From NCBI GenBank assembly GCA_012934845.2, contig WNNJ02000582.1, forward strand, positions 95,726 to 159,725: DNA of 64,000 nt, given 5' to 3'. Within the stretch, counting starts at the first letter, position 1. Each line of letters opens with the position of its first letter. The position numbers and the translations under genes are program-made. Shown piece by piece: positions 10,583 through 19,939 of this stretch. The notes under the pieces were generated by a model that was not told the origin of the DNA, searched no databases, and worked only from the letters and a program-made list of their open reading frames with translations. This stretch comes from Pomphorhynchus laevis (Eukaryota > Acanthocephala > Palaeacanthocephala > Echinorhynchida > Pomphorhynchidae).

Positions 10583-12483
10583 TTGAAACTCCTCTGCACG
10601 GAGCAGTCACGTCAACATCTGACCACCACTCGTATCCTAATTCGTTCGTGGATTAAAGAGGATACGTTGCTTTGGAGGATATTCCACTTTAACACCCCAT
10701 CAGAGTCTTTCTTTCAGGCAGCTATCCAATGCTTCCTCCCAATTGGGAATGAAAGACTGACCGAATTTAGTTCCTACCTCTCTTCGCAAGTTACCGCGTT
10801 GCTCTCGACTACCTATGAAGGTCGTTTTTACAGTCCCACTCCGACAAAACTCAAGATCTTAGCTTATGTGCTGCGTCTCCCCAATCTCTCTGTTTCTGCC
10901 AGACAGACTCTCTCGAATGAATATTGGAGCACTAGGTATAGGTTCCAACTGGGTAAGGATAGAGCAAGCATTGCTTCCCTTAATCCAGCTCAGTTTTCCT
11001 TCTGGAAGATATTCAAGAAGGAGAAATTTGTCTGTTGGAAGGATAGAGCATTGGGTTGGATTGGTTGTAAAGGTCTTGATATAGTTTTAGAGGAGTAGCT
11101 ACCCTTACATAATTATGAAGCAACTCAATCACCTCAGACAATCCCGCAGGGGGACTTCAGAAGCAGGGACCTATCTGTCACAGATATCCTTAACTCATAG
11201 AGGCCCCTCCCGGGCACCTCCAAATCCGTCGTTCCTCTCTCTTCTCGGGTCCGTCAGCTTTTGACAGCCGAGCAAAGAGAAGTGGCCGTCACAATGCTAT
11301 TAGCCTCCCCTCCCGATGTGGTCGAGATTAACATTAGTCGTAGAATTTTTATACCTAAAAGAAATCCGGTCTCCTGTCCTAAAGACCTGCGGCCTATTTT
11401 GATACAAAACTCCCTCATCTCCATTCCGAAAAAGCGCTTGCGCGTAAAATCCGCGACCATCTATGTAGGCGCAATTTAATCCCACCAGATTTTCATGGGT
11501 TTGTTAAAGGTCGCTCGGTTTATTCAGCAATTCATGAGGTGCAGCAGTTCTGTCGGGATAATAGCCATCATCTCGTTGTGGCTGATTGCCTTGACTTTTC
11601 TGCTGCATTTGACCGTATATCCATACCCTTCGTTATCTCCTCTCTTAGGTCTATCCAGTTGCCTGCGAGAAGTGTTAACAGGATGGAGATTTTGATGTAC
11701 ACCAAGTGATTATTCTATAAAGACGACCTTGATACGCGTCAGTTCTACCCTATTACGGGTGTTCCTCAAGGATCCCCACTTTCTCCAATCTTGTATCTTG
11801 CTGCATCGATTGTACTCTATAGAAAATTTAAACGCGATCTACATTTGGTGGTATACGCTGATGATACCACAACCCTGTTTTCTGGACGCAGGTGCAAAGA
11901 TGTAGTCTCGGAATCAGCTGTTTCTTTTAAAGATTAAAAGATCAGCTCTTCGCCTCCAATCTTATTAAACTACAGCAAATCGCAGGTGGTTGTCTTTCAT
12001 GGCACCCCTGCGACCAAAAAGAAACTTCAGAGATTAGCACTCTCTGCACTCTCTTCCATTTTGCAACCTCATCCAATCCCTATCTTCTCGAGTCGAGTAA
12101 TACACCTGGGGTTCACCGCTACGGTGAATTGGTCGACGGAAGCTGACCTGGATAGACTTAAACGTATTCTGGAGAGAGCTAGCTGAACCCTGAAACGGGT
12201 TCAGCATCTGTCATTAAATGTAACAACCCAAGTGCGCCTCTTGGGTATATGGGCTATCTCGGGATTAGTCTTATTTTCTAGAGGACGTCCCCTGGAGCAA
12301 GGGCTAAGGTTTCTCAAGCTCCTTGTCTATCGTTTACCCAGCATAGTTGGTCTCGATTGGATTCTTCGGGGGGAGGGAGAGGGTGAAATACTTCAGGTGG
12401 TTAAGTCGGAAGTCGACGTATTGGATTGGTTGGAGGGCTTAGATTCCACTGGACCTGAGGCCGTGAGTTTTGGCGAAGACTAA
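10583..12483 (+). pseudogene. A3 ORF2 linker and reverse transcriptase remnant
   Basis: Pieces in different frames match A1 and A5: 10583-11098 (linker, TEFSSYLSSQVTALLSTTYEG), 11261-11479 (VEINISRRIFIPKRN), 11495-11695 (shifted motif A region), the region at 11740-11880 encoding GVPQGSPLSP and a YADD box in a frame broken by a stop, 11986-12186 and 12232-12483 (C-terminus, RGRPLEQGLRFLKLLVYRLP). The sequence from about 11600 to 11880 is very close to A2. Multiple frameshifts and stops show that this copy is dead. Confidence 0.8.
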
Positions 12484-12599
12484 CAACGACATTTTTTTGT
12501 GGTCGCTGATCTGACTTGTTATAGTTGTTTTTCTTTTACATCTTAACCTTGAACCTTGTACTATTTATTTTAAAGGAAACTTTATTATTAGTGCACCAA

Positions 12600-14350
12600 A
12601 GCGATTCCGATGCGGCGAAAGAACCGAATACGAAGGTAAATAAAAGGTTAATCCATAAACTCAACAGCCATGCAGGCGGACTCATTTCCTCGTTGATAGC
12701 TCCTCGCTATAATAGTAAATCAAGCCCATTTTTCCTTGAATATTTTTCATTTGAATTCGAGAGGTGATTCTGCTCAAAGTACTTTATCCAGTCGATATGC
12801 AGATGTAATGAAATTGTCTTTCATAAGCTGAATTTGATTAGAAACCCCAAAACACTACTCGATACCTTGTTCATTGGCGTCTAGAGTGATATACTCTACA
12901 AGAACAAATATTACTTTGAACTTAACATAGTGGCCTTCTTCAAGACAGATATCATCCTTTCCCTACTGTAGGTAATGTGATTTTAAACTTATTCAGCCAC
13001 TATATCTCAGTAAGTTTACGCGATTTTATCGCTAACCTATAAAGGTCATATTTTCAATCCCACTCTAATACTCGAGGTTTTATTCAAAATGCTACACCTT
13101 CCCAATCTTTCCGACTCCTTCCGACCAACTCTCCCGAAAGAATATTGAAGTAATCTATGGACTCCAGCCAAATCGGTATAAAACCAGCATCGCATGTCTT
13201 AATCTTTCTGTGTCTTCCTTTGCAAAGATATTAAAGAAAAATATGTTCGGCTGGTGAGAACAAAAGCCATCGGGTTGGATTCGTTCTTTAGGCCTTGACA
13301 AAGTATTAGAGAAGTTGATTTGCCATCATAATTACGGAGTCACTCCCTCGTTTGTCCCGACACAGTTGGTATGATTTTGGGAGTAGGGATATGTCAATAC
13401 TGATATCATTAAGTACTGGGGTTCAGCATTAAGACATTCCAAGTCTTATACACCGATCTCCAATTGGATCTGTAAGCTCATAACATATGGTTACAGGAAA
13501 GATACCGCCATCTATATGATTCTAATCACCCCATCCGATATTGCTAAAATTAATATCTCACGAAATTTATTATCAAAAAGCTTCATGTTTAATGCCTTCA
13601 AGATCTCCGGAATATTTCGATTCAAAATTTCCTTATTTTCATTTACAAAAAGCGTTTGCTTGTAATATCCTTGATCATTAAATAAGGCAAAATTTAATCC
13701 CACCTAGTTTTAATGGTTTTGTTAGTGGACGTATGGTCCATACGGCAGTAGGGGAAGTTCATCAGTTATGTCAAATAAAAATTTTCCTTCTTTCTTTGAT
13801 CCAACTCCAATAATTCTTTACCAATAATGGATCATTATCAACTGTTTACAAATTGAATTTACTTCGTATTCAACTTCAACAAATTCTAGCGGGTGGCATT
13901 GGCTTTCTGATTCGATTTGAATAAAGTCAAGCAGGTGAAAATTCAATTATTCATTAATTATTTAATAATTATTATAATGATATAATTATAATTATATCAT
14001 TATAATAATTATAATGATATTATAATTAATATCATTATATATGATTAATGATATCATTAATATGATTAATGATATCATTATAATTATATAATGATAATTA
14101 TTATTTAATAATTATTTATTAATTGAATAAATAATTGAATTTATTCAATGAATTGAATAAATTTCAATTGATGTGCTCTACTTAAATATATTCAAAGAGA
14201 GCAAGATGTGCCATGACACAGGCCCAACATTTTTTATCAAGAAAAAGTTCAGGTTTGCATCCAGTGCTCCTGGCTGGGCTATCTCGTAACTTGTCTTCTT
14301 TTTAAGATGGCGTTCCTAGGAACAAAAGGCACATTCTTCCTAAATCATTT
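12600..14350 (+). mobile_element. Family A copy A4, old and interrupted
   Basis: A strongly diverged copy follows A3 directly on the same strand. Recognisable blocks are the start of ORF2 (about 12725-12800), the linker (about 13030-13160), the region equivalent to LVSGRMVHTAVGEVHQL (about 13715-13770) and, after an AT-rich insert, the block equivalent to the tail of the RT (about 14205-14345). No long frame remains. The AT-rich sequence between about 13780 and 14200 is not family A and looks inserted. Confidence 0.62.
13930..14165. repeat. AT-rich fold-back within A4
   Basis: Nearly pure A/T sequence made of repeated ATTATAATGATAT-type words in both orientations. The edges, reading ATTATTTAATAATTATTATAATGAT and its near complement, can pair, so the block can fold on itself. 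It sits where A4 should contain the RT core. It could be an AT-rich fold-back insertion or an expanded simple repeat. Confidence 0.5.
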
Positions 14351-15611
14351 AATTAAATTTCAAACTCTAATTGAAACGAACAAAGTGTTAAGCCTAAAAA
14401 GAAAAAACAGCACGTTATGCCATTTCACTTTAAACGACACGTATATTAATTATGATATTTATGTTATAAATTATTTACACAAGTACGGCATGTTGTTGGA
14501 CTGTGGATTGCTATTATGATAAGATGTCATATAGCAATGGTAAAAAAACTTAAAAAATGTGAATAACATCTCAAAAACTTCAAATGTATTCATGGTATTT
14601 TTTCATATTAAGTTGCTATCGAGAATACGAACAAATTTTTCGACAATGAAAAAATATAACTGTATTTTTATAATTTTATTTAACTTTACATTGGAACATC
14701 ATAACAAGCATCTCCGCAGTATTAAAGCTAATAAGCTCTAATACCTTAAATTAAACTCAGCACACGAGCAGGATAAATAAGCTTAAAAGTTATCGACCTA
14801 TAATTATTTTGTATTGCTTCTAGTATCATGTAATTAACAGTCGAATATGTCAAACTGTCGGAATATATGTAAAAATCACTTTTTCCATTTAACTAGTCTC
14901 TTAACATGAATTAGCTGAACGAGCCACATCTCGACTCAAAAGCAAAACACTTATTGTTATTAATGCATCTTATTGAGTGTTCAAAAACTATAGATAAAGG
15001 ATACTTAGAAACCAAGCATACTTGTAAAATGCAAATTACGCTGTAAAAAAGATAGTGAGCACTTGAAGTAAAACAACACTTACTCTATCTCAATATTCCA
15101 ATTGTTGACTTCTTTAAGACTATATATATATATATATATTTCCATTTATTTAGCTCAAAGAAATTATTATTAATAAAACATATATTGTTTTTTTAAGTCA
15201 AATCACTTGCAATGGGTTGTGTCAATCATTAATATCAGCAAATCAAACACATTCCATCAGCGCGAATTTGTTTTGTCATAATCCTATCTCATTATTGTCT
15301 CCCCCTTTTTGTTTGGTAACTTCAAAAATCAATACGCAATTGAATGATATAATGCACGTACTTAGATATATGTATTTATTTATAGAAAGAATGCATATAA
15401 ATCTGATAAGTCATTATTAAAATTCATTAATAATGCTTTAACTTGTTTCGTTAAAAAGATAGCCATCCAAAATTCGATTAGTATAAAGAAAATATTATTA
15501 TTTTCTTTATAAAAAATATTTTCTTTATATAGAAATACAACCGATTAGAATAGATATATCTAATATAGATGATTACAACCGATGTAATAGAAATATATAT
15601 AAATATATCTT
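14351..15611. other. Non-coding AT-rich stretch
   Basis: No gene or recognisable element was found. Short frames here have no family resemblance. A TA-dinucleotide run lies near 15121-15140. The last 100 bases repeat the phrase TATATAGAAATACAACCGA (about 15527 and 15614), which leads into the 258-bp array. Confidence 0.5.
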
Positions 15612-15728
15612 TTATATAGAAATACAACCGAACATGAAATTCAACCGACTACCAACAAGACGATTTCAATGCATCATTTCAATCTGATAGAGGACCACCA
15701 TGTTTATCGTCAATATAGTGCATGCTGA

Positions 15729-15772
15729 GGGACGAAACAACGATGATACAGGGACGTCCACCGATGAGTCCC
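15729..15772 (+). ncRNA. Hammerhead-like motif, unit 1
   Basis: GGGAC-GAAAC followed by a palindromic GGACGTCC and then CCGATGA-GTCCC. The order corresponds to a hammerhead with stem II open (type II order), or to a hammerhead formed across neighbouring monomers. The stem II complement and the GAAA and GATGA cores are visible. The cleavage-site stem III is not convincing within one unit, and U4 of the core is C. It is reported as a motif, not as a proven ribozyme. Confidence 0.38.
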
Positions 15773-15986
15773 GCCCTGTGGAGTTGTCTGAACATCATGC
15801 TTTATGTAGTAATGCGAACTGGTAGCTGAAGCTATTATGTAGCCCGCTAAAATACAAGTTAGTCGAAGAGGTCCGGCAATAACTCAACAAAATGAAATTC
15901 AACCGACTACCAACAAGACGATTTCAATGACTCATTTCAATCTGATAGAGGACCACCATGTTTATCGTCAATATAGTGCATGCTGA

Positions 15987-16030
15987 GGGACGAAACAACG
16001 ATGATACAGGGACGTCCACCGATGAGTCCC
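15987..16030 (+). ncRNA. Hammerhead-like motif, unit 2
   Basis: The same motif as in unit 1, 258 bp downstream, with identical GGGACGAAAC, GGACGTCC and CCGATGAGTCCC elements. Because both copies share the unusual C in the core, it was present before the tandem duplication. Confidence 0.38.
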
Positions 16031-16339
16031 GCCCTGTGGAGCTGTCTGAACATCATGCTTTCTGTCGTAATGCGAACTGATAGCTGAAGCTATTATGTAG
16101 CCAGCTAAAATACAAGTTAGTCAAAGAGGTCCAGAAATATCTCAACAAAATCAAATTTAACCGACTACCAACAAGACGATTTCAATGCATTATATAGAAA
16201 TAGTTATAGAAACAATTGTATAGTATGTGAGGTTATAAATAATAATTGTATTGTAAGTAATGCGACAAACAAATGTTTTTCATTAAATATTAATAATAAT
16301 TGTAACTGCAATACCGCAGGTGTAGTGTATCTTATACAG

Positions 16340-16470
16340 TAAAACTTTTGACTTCAATGAATGAATATAATTTATTTTAAGTATAAAATGAGATTGCGAC
16401 CATTTACAGGTCCACAAAAATATCAGTACTGTACATTTGATTTGTAAACTTTGAAAGGCAGGTTAATTTG
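16340..16470 (-). mobile_element. CR1/L2-like LINE 3' end, copy 1
   Basis: On the minus strand this reads TTGTGGACCTGTAAATGG, then AATCTCATTTTATACTTAAA and an ATAAATTATATTC tail. It corresponds in position and style to the 3' UTR of family B (TTGTGGACTTGTATGCG, then TTAAATAAATTTG, at 5830-5890). A near-identical 115-bp copy lies at 16985-17105. Only the extreme 3' end is recognisable, as expected for a 5'-truncated LINE. Confidence 0.6.
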
Positions 16471-16490
16471 TTTGGTAACTTTGTAGCTAC

Positions 16491-16578
16491 CGTTGATATC
16501 TTAGCGAGAATTCGCTAAGATATCAACGAAGGAGATATCAACGACGGCGATATCCTCCTTCTCCTTTGGAGAAGGAGG
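16491..16578. repeat. Two adjacent perfect hairpins
   Basis: A perfect 17-bp inverted repeat (16491-16507 with 16512-16528, 4-nt loop, arms starting CGTTGATATC) is followed by a perfect 11-bp inverted repeat (CCTCCTTCTCC at 16554-16564 with its complement at 16568-16578, 3-nt loop). The sequence GATATCAACG of the first hairpin recurs between them. Confidence 0.75.
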
Positions 16579-16984
16579 TGGAGTGGACGTGAAATAACAG
16601 ATGAATAGTGAGGTCAATGTTAGCGATGTATATGCGAGGTGAAGAGTGGTGTGGAAATTAGATTTGTACAGTTGACGAGTGATGGTGTTCGGTGGGATTA
16701 GAGTTGAGGTGTTGAAACTGGTGGAAATTGTGCGTGGAGAGAGGAAATGGAAATTGTATAGTTATTGAGAATTAGGGTAAAGAGTGCATGCAGATGAAGG
16801 ATGTGTTTGTGGAAAGTGGATATGAATATATATAGTAAATATGATTATTGGTATCTACCAACAAAAAACAAAGATTAATTATTCAATTTACGTTTCGCCT
16901 TGAAGCTTCTTCAAAAAATTGTATGTTTTTTATATCTCAAACTTTTTAAAAATAGTTTGATATATATAATACCTTTGTATATAT

Positions 16985-17105
16985 GGTAAAACTTTTGACT
17001 TTAATAAATGAATATAATTTATTTTAAGTATCAAATGAGATTGCGACCATTTACAGGTCCACAAAATTATCAGTACTGTACATTTGATTTGTAAGCTTTG
17101 AAAAA
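16985..17105 (-). mobile_element. CR1/L2-like LINE 3' end, copy 2
   Basis: A near-identical direct repeat of 16348-16470, in the same orientation and about 640 bp away. It directly abuts the 3' end of LINE B2 at about 17106. It reads on the minus strand as the terminal LINE 3' UTR. The 16580-16985 stretch between the two ends is pyrimidine-rich on the minus strand and could be the body of the same element, but no motif was recognised there. Confidence 0.58.
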
Positions 17106-18866
17106 AGATTTATTTTAACGTGGCAAATGCGTGTCAGAGCACGCTTACATGACTACAACACAACAAAAATGTAAATCATGTGTCGAGAAGGTGTGAACGG
17201 ATGAGGTGCTTGAATGTGATAAAGGAGGGAGCGCGGCGGACGTCAAGAGGGAGTTGATTCTAGGCGAGTGAGGCGGTGACGAGGAAGAATCAGTGACCAT
17301 AGTTGTTGGAGTAATTGGGAACGTGGAGTAAGAGGATATGACGGGAATGCAGCGATAGCGAGGTGGGGCGAGTGCCATCTAAGAAAGGAAGGTTGATGAA
17401 CGATGGGGAGCCGACAGCGATGAGACGAAAAGTTACGAGAAGAAGGCGGAGTTTGATGCGGATGTGGATGGCGGGCCAAAAGAGTTGAACAAAATATGTG
17501 GATGTGTGGTCGAAGCGACGAAGACGAAAGAGCACTCGAATGGCGGAGTTGATTATGCGTTGTAGTGGTAAAATGATGGATTTTGGAGAATTGGCGAAAA
17601 GGTTAAGGCAGTAATCGATTTTAGAGAAGAGAAGTGATGAAAGAAGAGACATACAAGAACGGAAGTCGATAAGTGAGCGGACACGCCGGATGCCACGGAG
17701 AATTAAGTTAGACAAGCGAACCTTGTCACGGACGAAGGGTTTAAGGAAAAGGTGATCATCGAAATGGAAGTCTAAGAAAGTGAGATTGTGTACTATGGAG
17801 AGGATCGATAAGGCAAAAGATACAGTGGGAGGAGATATGTTTGGCTTACGGGGGAGGATCCACATTATTTTAGACTTGTCGGGGTTTAGAATGAGATGGA
17901 GATTGGAGAGACGTTCGTAGATAGAAGAAAGACAGTTGGAGGCAGAAATGCCGATATCGTGTATGCGATGTGCGGGTGCATGAGCATAGATGAGGATGTC
18001 ATCGGCGTATTGCATGACGTTAAAGGAAAAAGGTTTAATAAACGGAGAGAGATCGCCAAGCAGAAGAGAGAAAAGCAGGGCACCTAAGACTGAACCTTGT
18101 GAGACCTCGCAAAATATAGGGATGGGAGGGGAGGATGATGAATTAGAACAGACGCGAAAGGAACGGTCGGATAGATATAAGGCAAACCATGCTACGGAGG
18201 AAGAAGAAAAGCCGTAATCATAACGAAGGCGAGAAAGGAGGACGGAGTGGTCGACAATGTCGAAGGCGGAGGAGAGGTCGAGGGAGATGAGAACACTATA
18301 TAGAGCCTTGTCTCTAGAAATGAGTAAGTCGTTGTAAACTTTCATGCAGGCGATTTCTGTGGAGTGATTAGAGCGGAAAGCGGATTGGAAAGGAGGGTAC
18401 AGATTGGATGACGAGAGATAAGCGTTGACATGTATAAGGATGAGGCGTTCTAATAGCTTAGAAAGAGTAGGGAGTAGTGAAATAGGGCGATAGCTAGAAG
18501 GAATGGAGGGGTCGAGCGATTGTTTCTTTAGTAGGGGACGAACGATTGTGGATTTCCAGTGAGAAGGGAAGATACGACTACGGATGGACGAGTTAAACAA
18601 GGTTGTGAGAAAAGGGGATATCAATGAGCATATGGATTTAAGTATGTGGGTAGGCAGGGGATCGGCAGATGAGGTTTTGCTGGGTAAGGACATGATAACA
18701 GATGAGACTTTGGAAGGTGAGACAGGGAGAAAATAAAAGAGTTCCGGAAGGATGAGGCTAGGCGGGGCAGAGTGGGATAGGATGGATACCAGGGTGTGAG
18801 AGAGCAACGTGGATACTTTGGTCTGGAGAAATGACGAATAATCATGGGAATTGGCATGATTATTCC
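17106..18866 (-). mobile_element. LINE family B copy B2 (CR1/L2-like), 5' truncated
   Basis: A minus-strand CR1/L2 element starting inside ORF2, just upstream of the RT fingers (about 18855), and ending in a 3' UTR with ACGCATTTGCCACGTTAAAATAAAT at about 17106. The RT frame is open for about 1.5 kb, which makes this the best preserved family B RT in the window. At its 5' edge it joins Penelope-like sequence in the same frame. A frameshift occurs near 17290, before the C-terminal block. Confidence 0.85.
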
Positions 18867-19017
18867 CCATGATAATCATGGGGAAAGGCATGTTAATTTG
18901 TGATCCGACATCACTTGACCTATCCAGTATAATTCTTGCTTTTTTATCTTGCTCGTGTCGGATATGTTTGCCTCGATTATCGTTATTTTTATTATGTGAT
19001 TGGTATTCTCTATACAA
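17290..19017 (-). CDS. Chimeric frame: Penelope tail fused to CR1/L2 reverse transcriptase
   Basis: A 575-codon open frame. Residues 1 to about 40 (MYREYQSHNKNNDNRGKHI) derive from the end of a Penelope GIY-YIG domain. From about residue 55 on it is a CR1/L2 RT: VSSVIMSLPSKTSSADPLPT, YRPISLLPTLSKLLERL, ISLDLSSAFDIVDHSVLL (motif A), CEVSQGSVLGALLF (normally SGVPQGSVLGP), MQYADDILIYAH and LNPDKSKIMW. Catalytic aspartates are retained. The changed GVPQGS box argues against activity. The ATG at 19017 belongs to the Penelope piece, so this is not a natural LINE start. Confidence 0.8.
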   Translation of the reverse strand: MYREYQSHNKNNDNRGKHIRHEQDKKARIILDRSSDVGSQINMPFPMIIMGNNHANSHDYSSFLQTKVSTLLSHTLVSILSHSAPPSLILPELFYFLPVSPSKVSSVIMSLPSKTSSADPLPTHILKSICSLISPFLTTLFNSSIRSRIFPSHWKSTIVRPLLKKQSLDPSIPSSYRPISLLPTLSKLLERLILIHVNAYLSSSNLYPPFQSAFRSNHSTEIACMKVYNDLLISRDKALYSVLISLDLSSAFDIVDHSVLLSRLRYDYGFSSSSVAWFALYLSDRSFRVCSNSSSSPPIPIFCEVSQGSVLGALLFSLLLGDLSPFIKPFSFNVMQYADDILIYAHAPAHRIHDIGISASNCLSSIYERLSNLHLILNPDKSKIMWILPRKPNISPPTVSFALSILSIVHNLTFLDFHFDDHLFLKPFVRDKVRLSNLILRGIRRVRSLIDFRSCMSLLSSLLFSKIDYCLNLFANSPKSIILPLQRIINSAIRVLFRLRRFDHTSTYFVQLFWPAIHIRIKLRLLLVTFRLIAVGSPSFINLPFLDGTRPTSLSLHSRHILLLHVPNYSNNYGH

Positions 19018-19120
19018 TGTCTGGCAGCTCCGGCGTTTTTTAGCATTTATGTACGATATCGCATCTACGCGTTAGAGCGTGGACTTTCATTTATCCGCCT
19101 GTCTGTATATATGACCAGCT
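18880..19120 (-). pseudogene. Penelope-like GIY-YIG endonuclease fragment (minus strand)
   Basis: Minus-strand translation gives YIQTGG, KVHALTRRCDIVHK, then PELPDI and a tail with HNKNNDNRGKHI. This parallels the plus-strand copy at 20100-20345 (YIGQTGG, VCALTRRRDIVHK, GAARHCIEN). It is the C-terminal GIY-YIG nuclease part of a Penelope-like element. It stops at about 19117, where tandem repeats begin. Stops and substitutions break it. Confidence 0.72.
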
Positions 19121-19800
19121 CGGGGAGTCTATTTCGAAAATTGTTATACCGGTAAGAAGTCTATAAATTCGCAGGAATGTTTCGTGCAATTTTTTATGAC
19201 TTGCTAAATTCTCTATAGGTCATCCACGTATTACAGCATGTTAAAATGCTGGTGCTCAGTAGCTGCCAACTGATGATTCACTGAGTACTAACGTCGGCGC
19301 AGGATGATGTTATTAGTTAGATCGTGTTGCTACTAGTTTGTGACGATATTCGTAACTAGTTTGCAGCGCCCCCTGATGATCCACTGAGTACTAACGCCGG
19401 TACATTATGATTTTAGTAGTTAGGTCGTGTTGCAACTAGTTCGTGACGATATTCGTACACTAGTTTGCCGGCACATGTTTATAATTAAAGAAAAGATCAA
19501 TGTATCCTCCTTACGTTTCACAGATTAACGACCTGCTCTGGAAATCTATTTCGAAAATTGCTAGACCGGTAAGAGTCTATAAATTCGCAGGAATGTTTCG
19601 TACAATTTTTCAACGATTTGCTAGATTCTCTATAGACCATCCAAGTATTACATCATGTTAAAACGTTAGTGCTCAGTGCCTGTGCCCTGACGATCAACTT
19701 AGTACTAAGGTCGGAGCATGATGATGTTAGTAGTTAGGTCGTATTGATACTAGCTCGTGACGATATTCATACACTAGTTTGCAGACACATTTTAAGGATT
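19117..19800 (+). repeat. Penelope-associated tandem repeats (417-bp unit with 103-bp subrepeat)
   Basis: A block starting TCTATTTCGAAAATTG occurs at 19128 and again at 19545 (offset 417). Inside it, CTGATGATCCACTGAGTACT-type sequence occurs at 19270 and 19373 (offset 103) and as CTGACGATCAACTTAGTACT at 19687. Each is followed by GTTAGGTCGTGTTG and a hairpin whose arms are ACTAGTT/AACTAGT around GTGACGATATTCG. The block lies between two inverted GIY-YIG fragments, which fits the tandem pseudo-LTRs of Penelope-like elements. Confidence 0.65.
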
Positions 19801-19939
19801 AAAGCAAAACAAACAAAAAAGTCTGAAAACAAAACAAAGAAAACATATGTAAGGACTTTTACAACGTATTCTCATATCACCCCGAATTCGGAAACTTGAA
19901 TCATAATATTATGCAAGCGGTTAAAGGTATATAAACTGA

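Larger units (their letters stand above)
8716..12590 (+). mobile_element. LINE family A copy A3, near full-length
   Basis: The most complete family A copy, at about 3.9 kb. It has a 5' leader (8716-8780), ORF1 (8781 to about 9805), a linker with a 77-bp tandem duplication, ORF2 starting with the APE endonuclease (ATG at 10007) and running through the RT to about 12483, and a 3' UTR of about 100 bp. It follows A2 directly and is followed directly by A4, all on the same strand. Several frame breaks in both ORFs mean it is inactive. Confidence 0.85.
15634..16189 (+). repeat. 258-bp tandem array with hammerhead-like core motifs
   Basis: Two complete 258-bp units (15634-15891 and 15892-16149) plus 40 bp of a third (16150-16189). 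Units 1 and 2 differ at only a handful of positions. Each contains GGGACGAAAC (15729-15738 in unit 1) and, 25-30 nt later, CCGATGAGTCCC (15761-15772), so the GGGAC and GTCCC parts can pair as hammerhead stem II next to GAAA and GATGA core strands. The core has C where hammerheads have U4. A 13-bp direct repeat, TTATATAGAAATA, flanks the array (15612-15624 and 16190-16202). The arrangement resembles retrozyme or hammerhead satellites; ribozyme activity is not established. Confidence 0.7.

Noticed and set aside
15675-15700. CTGATAGAGGACC as a hammerhead core strand
   Set aside because: An A interrupts the required CTGANGA sequence and no GAAA strand follows with a complementary stem.
15634-16189. 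Direct or CRISPR-like array
   Set aside because: The units are 258 bp, contiguous and nearly identical with no variable spacers, and the context is eukaryotic.
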